Shown piece by piece: positions 57,777-64,000 of a DNA stretch of 64,000 bases (position 1 is the stretch's first letter; every line of letters starts with the position of its first letter). The notes under the pieces are model-generated. The model was not told where the DNA came from. It worked only from the letters and a program-made list of their open reading frames with translations, and did not search any database. The position numbers and the translations under genes were made by a program. The DNA is taken from the IMG/VR virus record IMGVR_UViG_3300008107_000043, positions 1-64,000 of that record, one strand, 5' to 3'. The stretch is from a virus.

Positions 57777-57965
57777 ATGTCTGAAGATGATTTGAAATCA
57801 GTAATTGCAAAATATCAACAAAAATCATTTGAACTTTTTAATCAAAATATTGTATTGGAAACTCAAGTAGAAAAACTTAATATTACAGTAAGTGCTTTGA
57901 GTGCAGAACTTGAGAAATTAAAGAAACCAAAAAGAGGAACAAAGACAGAAGGAGAATTTGAATAA
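57777..57965 (+). CDS. Small coiled-coil protein (62 aa)
   Basis: The entire protein is a predicted coiled coil with heptad hydrophobics (NIVLETQVEKLNITVSALSA) and a basic tail (KKPKRGTKTEGEFE). The start codon lies directly after a terminator T-run and has no close Shine-Dalgarno sequence. It is followed by the LamG adhesin gene with no gap. A trimerisation or chaperone role for the adhesins is plausible but unproven. Confidence 0.65.
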   Translation: MSEDDLKSVIAKYQQKSFELFNQNIVLETQVEKLNITVSALSAELEKLKKPKRGTKTEGEFE

Positions 57966-58727
57966 ATGGCACTTGCTCACTCACCCTCAATAGTTACATC
58001 AGGATTAGTTCTTTGTTTAGATGCAGCAAATACAAAGTCTTATCCTGGAACAGGTGAAACTTGGACTGATTTGAGTGGTCGTGGAAATAATGCAACAAGA
58101 ACAAATAATGGTGGATATGGTGGTCAAGTAACATATAATTCTTCTGGTTATTTTGATTTTAGTGTGAATAGTCCTGCATCTACTTCTGGTGCTGGTGCTG
58201 GTAATGGATTTACTATGTCAAGTATGATTATCCCATCAACTGGTAGTTTTACTTTAAGTGCTTTTATACGAAGAAATCTATCAGTAAAAGCAGCAGGAGA
58301 TAGAGAAACTATCTTTAGTAATACTGCTAGTGCTGATGGATGGAGATTTGGGGTATTTGATACTGGAGGCATATACTATCTTATTGGTGGTGCTGGTGGT
58401 TCTGGATATCAAGAAGGTGGTCTTGGCGGAAGCACTCTAACAAATGGAAATTGGCATATGATGACTGCTGTGTTTGACCGTGCTGCTGTTCTTGGTTCTT
58501 ATACAATATATGGTTATATTGATGGTGTTGCATCTGGGAGTGCAACTATTTCTGCCGGTGCTGGTGGTAATGTTGCATTTAGTACTCAAAATCCTGGAGT
58601 TGGTTATGGTGGATGTTGTGATGTTTTTGCAGGACAAATAGCAACTGTTTCTGCATACAACAGAGCCCTCACGGCATCAGAAATACGACAAAACTTCAAC
58701 GCCCTTCGTAGTCGTTTCTCAATTTAA
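57966..58727 (+). CDS. LamG/concanavalin-A-like lectin protein (253 aa)
   Basis: The VLCLDAANTKSYPGTGETWT start and WTDLSGRGNNATRTN are typical of LamG-like phage adhesins. The middle holds NWHMMTAVFDRAAVLGSYTI and YGYIDGV, and the C-terminus SAYNRALTASEIRQNFNALR is the final strand pattern of LamG domains. It probably binds a cell surface sugar. It is the first of a LamG-PA14-PA14 adhesin series; a fragment of a second copy's tail lies at 59403-59477. Confidence 0.82.
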   Translation: MALAHSPSIVTSGLVLCLDAANTKSYPGTGETWTDLSGRGNNATRTNNGGYGGQVTYNSSGYFDFSVNSPASTSGAGAGNGFTMSSMIIPSTGSFTLSAFIRRNLSVKAAGDRETIFSNTASADGWRFGVFDTGGIYYLIGGAGGSGYQEGGLGGSTLTNGNWHMMTAVFDRAAVLGSYTIYGYIDGVASGSATISAGAGGNVAFSTQNPGVGYGGCCDVFAGQIATVSAYNRALTASEIRQNFNALRSRFSI

Positions 58728-58735
58728 CATAAATA
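58728..58735 (+). promoter_or_regulatory. Candidate late promoter (CATAAATA)
   Basis: It begins directly after the LamG stop and lies 26 bases before the next ATG. Confidence 0.5.
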
Positions 58736-58761
58736 CAAAAACGAAGAGGTATTGAGAGAGA

Positions 58762-59385
58762 ATGGGAGTACAATATAACACCCCTCGCACAACATTTGGA
58801 CTTGCTGGAAAGTTTTTTAACGGAAGTTGGAGAGCAACTATTGCTAATGGTAATATTGGAACTTTACCACTAACCACAGCAAACGACAGTAGTAATGTTA
58901 CTGGAACTACTGGACTACCATCAGCAAATCATAGATATGGAGTTAATTTGTGGACTTCCATAGCATTTGGTAATGATATTGGTAGTAATTATGGTTTTAT
59001 TGCTATTGGATATTTTTTACCACCATCTACAGGAACTTATACAATATATACTTCATCTGATGATTATAGTGGTGTTTGGATAGGAAATTTAGCACTACCA
59101 GAGGAAACAAGAACCTCTGCTAATGCAACATTAAATAATGGAATGAATTTGGGAAGTGGTGGTCAAGCAAACACTAAAAGGTCTGCAACTATATCTTTGA
59201 CTGGCAAAGTGATGTATCCAATCAGAATAGTAATGGAAGAAGCTGGTGGAGGAGACAATCTTACTTTTAGTTGGTCAGGTCCCGGAATAGCAGAGACAAC
59301 AGATTTATCAACACATTTTCGTACACCTATATCACCAAGTGGAGCACTAGCAGGAAATTACTTTTTTAGACCAAGCAATATCTAA
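58762..59385 (+). CDS. PA14-like adhesin A (207 aa)
   Basis: The pattern FIAIGYFLPPSTGTYTIYTS SDDYSGVWIGNLAL, split here by the 20-residue rule, and VMYPIRIVMEEAGGGDNLTF, SWSGPGIAET are the PA14 hallmark (SSDD...WIG...G.YPIRI...GGG...W.GPG). PA14 domains bind glycans. The protein shares its plan with adhesin B downstream. Its stop codon lies in a late-promoter-like box. Confidence 0.82.
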   Translation: MGVQYNTPRTTFGLAGKFFNGSWRATIANGNIGTLPLTTANDSSNVTGTTGLPSANHRYGVNLWTSIAFGNDIGSNYGFIAIGYFLPPSTGTYTIYTSSDDYSGVWIGNLALPEETRTSANATLNNGMNLGSGGQANTKRSATISLTGKVMYPIRIVMEEAGGGDNLTFSWSGPGIAETTDLSTHFRTPISPSGALAGNYFFRPSNI

Positions 59386-59388
59386 ATA
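59381..59388 (+). promoter_or_regulatory. Candidate late promoter overlapping a stop codon (TCTAAATA)
   Basis: The TAA of PA14 adhesin A (59383-59385) is within the octamer. Confidence 0.4.
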
Positions 59389-59402
59389 CTTCAAAAACCC
59401 AA

Positions 59403-59477
59403 ATGTACAGCAGAGCACTCACAGCGGCAGAAATCCAACAAAACTTCAATGCATTAAGAGGGAGGTTTGGAATCTAA
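59403..59477 (+). pseudogene. Remnant of a LamG C-terminus (24 codons)
   Basis: MYSRALTAAEIQQNFNALRG followed by RFGI and TAA matches the last 24 residues of the LamG protein at 57966-58727 (YNRALTASEIRQNFNALRSR). No LamG body lies upstream; instead there is a PA14 gene. It may be translated as a tiny peptide but is best read as a scar of a lost or replaced lectin gene. Its stop overlaps the ATG of PA14 adhesin B. Confidence 0.75.
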
Positions 59478-60007
59478 TGGGTGTTTATTGTGGCATTACA
59501 ACTAGTTGGATTAACTTACAATCTGGACTTTTAGGAAAAAGATATGTTAATTATTATAATGATGTTGTTTCATTTTTTTCCACCGCAACATTGCACGGTG
59601 ATATCAACTTAACAACATCTATTAATAACTTTACTAGCAGTGCTGATTTAGACAGTTGGATGTGGTTAGGATATTTTCTTGCACCTACAACAGGAACTTA
59701 TACTTTTTATACCTCCTCTGATGATGCAAGTCATTTATGGATAGGTTCTAATGCATTAACTGGATATACTACTGCAAATTCAACTGTTAATAATGGAGGT
59801 CTTCACGGAGTTGTGGAGAAAAGTGGAACTACAACATTAACAGCGGGAGTTTATTATCCAATTAGAATAATGTTTGGGGAAAATGGTGGTGGTGATGTTA
59901 TGACAGTTTCATTCGCTGGACCAGGAATAACAAAAACTACCAATGGTTTGGGGTATTATTTTGGTGGTAGAGATATTTTATTTACAGATAAGAGAACTTT
60001 TACATAA
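59477..60007 (+). CDS. PA14-like adhesin B (176 aa)
   Basis: SWMWLGYFLAPTTGTYTFYT, SSDDASHLWIG, GVYYPIRIMFGENGGGDVMT and FAGPG give the same PA14 core as adhesin A, with an otherwise different N-terminus (MGVYCGITTSWINLQSGLLG). The start overlaps the LamG remnant stop (TAATG). It probably recognises a different host glycan. Confidence 0.8.
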   Translation: MGVYCGITTSWINLQSGLLGKRYVNYYNDVVSFFSTATLHGDINLTTSINNFTSSADLDSWMWLGYFLAPTTGTYTFYTSSDDASHLWIGSNALTGYTTANSTVNNGGLHGVVEKSGTTTLTAGVYYPIRIMFGENGGGDVMTVSFAGPGITKTTNGLGYYFGGRDILFTDKRTFT

Positions 60008-60053
60008 TTAAATTTAACAAAATAACAACAAAATCTCGCTATGGTCTATAGGT

Positions 60054-60086
60054 TATAAATAATAAAAAACTCTTACATAAGAGTTT
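60054..60086 (+). promoter_or_regulatory. Late promoter TATAAATA followed by a leader hairpin
   Basis: Perfect TATAAATA at 60054-60061, then AAACTCTT-ACAT-AAGAGTTT (60067-60086). Transcripts from this promoter would start with the hairpin at their 5' end. No T-run follows. The next gene starts at 60120. Confidence 0.6.
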
Positions 60087-60119
60087 CTCTACGGTATATA
60101 CCATCAATGAGAGGATTGA

Positions 60120-61985
60120 ATGGCAGATCCAAATATTAGGATAAAAAGGTCAGCAGTTCCCGGTAAAGCACCGCAGGTAAGTGATTTGCCTTTGGGAGAA
60201 CTTGGCCTTAATACATATGATGCAGAGTTATATGCCCGTAGAGAAAGAGCAGGTATAGGCACCGATATTGTAAGACTTGGTGCTGGAGCAACAGTTACTA
60301 ATATTCTTTATGTCACACAAGATGGAAGCGACACCAATACAGGAAAAAAACTTGGAGACGCAAAACGAACAATTGGAGCAGCACTTACAACAGCAACAAC
60401 AGGAACAGTTATTAAAGTTAGTGCTGGATCTTATCTAGAAAATAATCCTCTCATTATTCCAGAGCAAGTTTCAATTGTTGGAGATAGTTTAAGAGAAGTA
60501 TCAGTATCTCCACAGAATGCAAATCAAGACTTGTTCTATGTTTCTAATGGAAATTATATTGCAGAGATGTCTTATACAGGCACTCTGAATTCTGGTAAGG
60601 CAATCTTTGCATTCAATCCAACTGAAGTAGGATATTTTAATCAGTCACCTTATATTCAGAACTGCACTAACTTTATTCCAAATAGTATTGGATTAAAGAT
60701 TGATGGTTCAAAGGCAATAGGACCATTAAAGTCAATGGTTCTGGATTCATATACGCAGTATAATCAAGGCGGTATTGGTTGCTCAATTACCAACGAAGGT
60801 TATGCACAGTTGGTTTCATTGTTTACCATCTGTAATGATACTGCAGTTTTTTGTGGTTCTGGGGCTGCTTGTGATTTAACCAACTCAAACTCATCGTTTG
60901 GAAATTATGCACTCGTTGCCGATGGAGTTGGTCCAAAAAAATATACAGGTATTGTTACAAGTTCTGCAGCAGCAAATGCAGATACTTTTGTTTTGGATTT
61001 AAATGTTCCAACATTCAGTGTAACCAACGCACTTTATAATAATACTACAGGTCTTACCACAATTACAGTAAACTCTAATCACAATTTTAATGTTGGAATG
61101 GGAGTTTCGATTGTTGGTCTTGCATTTACTTGCTCTTCTGGACCAGGAATTGTAACTTACCCATCAGGAAATAAAGGATATATTTTTGAAGTTGTAGGAA
61201 CTCCTTCTTCAACTTCTTTTGAGGTTTATGTTGGAGTTTCTACTCTCTCTCATACCTATCAATCTGGTGGAACTGCAAAAATAAATGTAGCAAGACCTTT
61301 TGATGGACAAGTGGTTTATTTTGAGGACTTATATTATACAGTTGGTGATATTACAGTTGGGTCTGGTGGAACTGGATATTCTGGAAATGCTGATGTGACA
61401 ATTGGTTCTCCTTCAACACCTTGGGGTATTCTTGCCACTGCTGTTGCTGAAGTTAGAAATGGTTCTGTTATTTCCGTTGAAATGGTTTCAAGTGGGAGAG
61501 GTTATGGTTCTACGCCACCTTTAGTATCTTTCAGTATGCCAAATGTTGGGGTTAATTCTGCAACAGGATCTGCAAATCTTGCTCCAACTTATTATGTTAT
61601 TCAAAGTTCTACACCAGTTTCTGCTGGAATATGTACGATTACACTAACTGATAATGTTCCTTATGCAGTTGGTGTAGGCACAACAGTTCCTTTCTTTAAA
61701 CAAAGTAGAGTATTAGCATCAGGTCATTCTCTTGAATATATTGGATCTGGAACAAACATTGCAACTGCACTTCCTCAAAATGGTGGTGTGCCAATTCAAA
61801 ATAATGAGACTAATTCTCGTAATGGTGGTCTTGTAGTATTCACATCTACTGACCAATCAGGAAACTTTAGAATTGGTGAGGGTGTTGCAATTAATCAACA
61901 AACAGGAACCATTAGTGGAACATTTTATTCCAAGAGTTTGTTTTCAACAATGACACCATTTATTTTAGCACTAGGGGGAGATTAA
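60120..61985 (+). CDS. Beta-helix virion protein (621 aa)
   Basis: The N-terminus (IRIKRSAVPGKAPQVSDLPL then GELGLNTYDAELYARRERAG) is an Mtd-type attachment domain. It is followed by a right-handed beta-helix-like body (LYVTQDGSDTNTGKKLGDAK, VSIVGDSLREVSVSPQNANQ). VGSGGTGYSGNADVTIGSPS and QSGNFRIGEGVAINQQTGTI are shared types with other large cyanophage structural proteins. It is probably a baseplate or fibre component. A tail-spike hydrolase role would need catalytic residues that cannot be picked out by eye. Confidence 0.7.
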   Translation: MADPNIRIKRSAVPGKAPQVSDLPLGELGLNTYDAELYARRERAGIGTDIVRLGAGATVTNILYVTQDGSDTNTGKKLGDAKRTIGAALTTATTGTVIKVSAGSYLENNPLIIPEQVSIVGDSLREVSVSPQNANQDLFYVSNGNYIAEMSYTGTLNSGKAIFAFNPTEVGYFNQSPYIQNCTNFIPNSIGLKIDGSKAIGPLKSMVLDSYTQYNQGGIGCSITNEGYAQLVSLFTICNDTAVFCGSGAACDLTNSNSSFGNYALVADGVGPKKYTGIVTSSAAANADTFVLDLNVPTFSVTNALYNNTTGLTTITVNSNHNFNVGMGVSIVGLAFTCSSGPGIVTYPSGNKGYIFEVVGTPSSTSFEVYVGVSTLSHTYQSGGTAKINVARPFDGQVVYFEDLYYTVGDITVGSGGTGYSGNADVTIGSPSTPWGILATAVAEVRNGSVISVEMVSSGRGYGSTPPLVSFSMPNVGVNSATGSANLAPTYYVIQSSTPVSAGICTITLTDNVPYAVGVGTTVPFFKQSRVLASGHSLEYIGSGTNIATALPQNGGVPIQNNETNSRNGGLVVFTSTDQSGNFRIGEGVAINQQTGTISGTFYSKSLFSTMTPFILALGGD

Positions 61986-61988
61986 GAA

Positions 61989-62318
61989 ATGGCTTTACCA
62001 TTAAATGTATTTCAAACTATTACTGCAGTTATATCCATAAGTCCAACAGAGGTTTATACGGCACCTGTCGGATATACGGGTGTTGTCCTTTTAGCACAAG
62101 TTGCAAATATTGGAGCAACTTCTGCGGATGTGACTTTAGTTCATCGTAGAAGTTCTACCGATACTGAATTGTTAAAAAATTATCCAATTTCGGCAACTGA
62201 TACTGCAAATCTTTTATCTGGAAAGTTAGTGCTTGAAAGTGGTGATAAATTAGTATTATCAGGTAGTAATGCAACTGACTTAAAATTTATCACAAGCATT
62301 TTAGAAACACTTAACTAA
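61989..62318 (+). CDS. Small beta-rich virion-cluster protein (109 aa)
   Basis: The protein begins MALPLNVFQTITAVISISPT and has EVYTAPVGYTGVVLLAQVAN and TDTELLKNYPISATDTANLL, a beta-sandwich pattern of small phage structural proteins. It lies 4 bases after the beta-helix gene and 9 bases before the collagen-like fibre gene, so it is probably co-expressed with them. Exact function is unknown. Confidence 0.65.
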   Translation: MALPLNVFQTITAVISISPTEVYTAPVGYTGVVLLAQVANIGATSADVTLVHRRSSTDTELLKNYPISATDTANLLSGKLVLESGDKLVLSGSNATDLKFITSILETLN

Positions 62319-62327
62319 TATAGAAAA

Positions 62328-64000
62328 ATGGCAAAGTACATCAGTAACCGTCAAAAAAATCTTAAGATTGGTATTAGTTCATATACCGAAAGTCAGACAG
62401 TACTTGAGGTTACTGGTAAAGTTGGAATTGGAACTACAAACGCAACACAAAAATTAGATATTGTAGGAAATATTAGAATTCGTGGTGGAATTTATGATAA
62501 GGACAATAATTCAGGTACAGATACTTATGTTCCAATTGCAGATGGTGTTGGAGGATGGAGTTGGCAACCAGTAACTTCTGCTGGAGCTGGTGTACTTGAT
62601 GGTATTACAATTAAAGAAGAAGGTTCAACAGTCGGAACTGCTGGAAGTGTTACATTTATTAACTTTGTTGGAGCAGGTGTAACAGCAACTGCAGCAGGTG
62701 CTGGAGCCACCATTACTTTTACTCAACAAGCTGGACCTCAGGGTATTCAGGGTTCTACAGGTAGTCAAGGTTCTGTTGGTGCTCAAGGATCAACAGGTTC
62801 TCAAGGATCAACAGGTGCTCAAGGTTCAACAGGTGCTCAAGGTTCAACAGGTAGTCAAGGTTCTACTGGAGCACAAGGTACATCAGGTATTCAAGGTGAT
62901 GTAGGTTCTCAAGGTTCTACTGGATCTCAAGGTGCATCAGGTTCTCAAGGTTCTACAGGTTCTCAAGGTTCTACAGGTAGTCAAGGTTCTGTTGGTGCTC
63001 AAGGTTCTACAGGTTCTCAAGGATCAACAGGTAGTCAAGGTTCTGTTGGTTCTCAAGGTACATTAGGTAGTCAAGGTTCTGTTGGTGCTCAAGGATCAAC
63101 AGGTTCTCAAGGTTCAGCAGGTGCTCAAGGTTCAACAGGTGCTCAAGGTTCAACAGGTTCTCAAGGTGCATCAGGTATTCAAGGTGATGTAGGTTCTCAA
63201 GGTTCTACTGGATCTCAAGGTGCATCAGGTGCTCAAGGTTCTACTGGAGCACAAGGTTCTACAGGTTCTCAAGGTTCTACAGGTTCTCAAGGTTCAACAG
63301 GTTCTCAAGGTTCAACAGGTGCTCAAGGTTCAACAGGTAGTCAAGGTTCTATAGGTAGTCAAGGTGTCCAGGGTACAACGGGACCAGTAGCAGGATCTGC
63401 AAATCAAATTGTTTATAAGGATGGTTCTAATAACCCTGCTGGATCTGTCAACTTAACTTTTGATGGTTCCAATCTTTATGTTGGTGGAAATATAACCATT
63501 GGTGGTACATCATCATATATTGTATCTAACGAACTTAGAATTAAGGATAAGGATCTTGTAGTTGGTATTGTTACAAATTCTCTTGGTAATGATACTTCTA
63601 CAGATACAACAGCAAATACTGGTGGTATTGCGATTGCTTCTACCGAAGGCAGTCCATTAGTTAGTTTAAGTTCTGCTGGAGAAGTAACACCAGATACCTA
63701 TAAGCAGTTAATGTGGTTTAAGTCTGGTTCCTTTACTGGTCTCAATACTGATGCTTGGATATTTAATTATGGTGTTGGTATTGGTTCTACACAAATTCCA
63801 TTAGGAGTTAGACTTGCTGCTGGAGGAATGCAAGTTACTGATACAACTTTAAGCATTCCACAATTGAATGTTTCTGGTGTTTCTACAATATCAGTTAATA
63901 GTTCAACTGATGCATTAAGAATTACTCAAGAAGGTTCTGGTAATGCATTAGTTGTAGAAGATAGTACAAATCCAGATTCAACTCCATTTGTAGTTACTGG
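62328..64000 (+). CDS. Collagen-like tail fibre (3' end outside window)
   Basis: ATG 62328 opens a frame that runs to the window edge (557 codons visible). Residues 1-135 are a fibre attachment/shaft region (MAKYISNRQKNLKIGISSYT; VLEVTGKVGIGTTNATQKLD). Residues 136-354 are about 73 Gly-X-Y triplets, mostly GSQ, GAQ and GST. Residues 355-557 are fibre shaft that includes a block shared with the 55479 protein (DTTANTGGIAIASTEGSPLV). Collagen-like segments give long flexible trimeric shafts in phages. The receptor-binding end is not visible. Confidence 0.85.
   Translation, partial: MAKYISNRQKNLKIGISSYTESQTVLEVTGKVGIGTTNATQKLDIVGNIRIRGGIYDKDNNSGTDTYVPIADGVGGWSWQPVTSAGAGVLDGITIKEEGSTVGTAGSVTFINFVGAGVTATAAGAGATITFTQQAGPQGIQGSTGSQGSVGAQGSTGSQGSTGAQGSTGAQGSTGSQGSTGAQGTSGIQGDVGSQGSTGSQGASGSQGSTGSQGSTGSQGSVGAQGSTGSQGSTGSQGSVGSQGTLGSQGSVGAQGSTGSQGSAGAQGSTGAQGSTGSQGASGIQGDVGSQGSTGSQGASGAQGSTGAQGSTGSQGSTGSQGSTGSQGSTGAQGSTGSQGSIGSQGVQGTTGPVAGSANQIVYKDGSNNPAGSVNLTFDGSNLYVGGNITIGGTSSYIVSNELRIKDKDLVVGIVTNSLGNDTSTDTTANTGGIAIASTEGSPLVSLSSAGEVTPDTYKQLMWFKSGSFTGLNTDAWIFNYGVGIGSTQIPLGVRLAAGGMQVTDTTLSIPQLNVSGVSTISVNSSTDALRITQEGSGNALVVEDSTNPDSTPFVVT
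62733..63389 (+). repeat. Collagen-like Gly-X-Y repeat region
   Basis: A 657-base stretch codes about 73 triplets. The DNA is built of near-identical 18-base units such as GGTTCTACAGGTTCTCAA, so copy number should change easily. Proline is nearly absent from the Y position. Confidence 0.9.

Noticed and set aside
60067-60086. Terminator in the leader of the 621-residue protein
   Set aside because: The hairpin has no T-run after it and lies downstream of the promoter box of the same gene; it is listed as a leader hairpin instead.
62733-63389. CRISPR-like array of short repeats
   Set aside because: The units are 18 bases, without unique spacers, and code Gly-X-Y triplets in one open frame.

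Overview
The window is one continuous, tightly packed stretch of a marine T4-like cyanophage genome (a myovirus infecting Synechococcus or Prochlorococcus). Three things point to this. It carries host-type metabolic genes typical of cyanomyoviruses (gnd, speD, thyX, phoH, a glutaredoxin). It has T4 core genes in cyanophage order (33, 59, 32, then 53, 48 and 4 on the minus strand, then 54, 26, a 51-like gene, 27 and 5). It also has many T4-type late promoter octamers (TATAAATA and close variants). The DNA is AT-rich, neighbouring genes mostly touch or overlap by 1-14 bases, and no stretch over 300 bases lacks a gene. Family names come from reading the translated sequence; no database search was run.

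Layout. 0-4.3 kb: the 3' part of gnd, an HNH nuclease, glutaredoxin, several small conserved cyanophage proteins and speD, ending at a strong terminator. 4.3-9.2 kb: thyX, phoH, a PD-(D/E)XK-like nuclease, and the replication and late-transcription proteins gp33, gp59 and gp32. Two good sigma70-type promoters lie inside upstream coding sequence here. 9.1-12.2 kb: a minus-strand block with gp53, gp48, an unknown protein and gp4. 12.2-28.4 kb: tail and baseplate hub genes. gp26 and a 51-like gene are joined by what looks like a programmed -1 frameshift. Two large tape-measure-like proteins follow, each with a lytic domain, then gp27, a gp5 without a lysozyme domain, a 1367-residue PA14-type structural protein, and gp5-needle-like and accessory fibre proteins. 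28.4-30.2 kb: a small early-type island set among late genes, with a consensus sigma70 promoter, small proteins, tRNA-Leu(UAA), tRNA-Thr(UGU) and a Mom-like DNA-modification protein.

30.3-64 kb is an accessory adhesin region. It holds a 1944-residue fibre or baseplate protein and an Ig-like/Gly-rich/polyproline protein with four tandem Hint (intein-like) domains of exactly 125 residues each. A prolyl-4-hydroxylase-type oxygenase gene converges on that gene. An S74-chaperone fibre follows, then three separate seven-repeat RCC1-type beta-propeller proteins. Between and after the propellers lies a cassette of glycosyltransferase-like proteins, a sulfotransferase, a GT2-methyltransferase fusion, a second 2OG oxygenase and two Cys-cluster (YkgJ-type) proteins. 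The last part has further virion fibres: LamG and PA14 adhesins, a beta-helix protein and a collagen-like fibre that runs off the window end.

The left part supplies host takeover, nucleotide supply, replication and late transcription. The middle builds the tail and hub. The right part appears to be a modular, recombining set of host-recognition proteins with enzymes that may modify those proteins or host surface glycans. The best candidates for something undescribed are the tandem Hint array with its neighbouring hydroxylase, the RCC1 propeller/glycan cassette, the gp26-gp51 frameshift signal and a duplicated intergenic cassette at about 7.1 kb and 28.6 kb.
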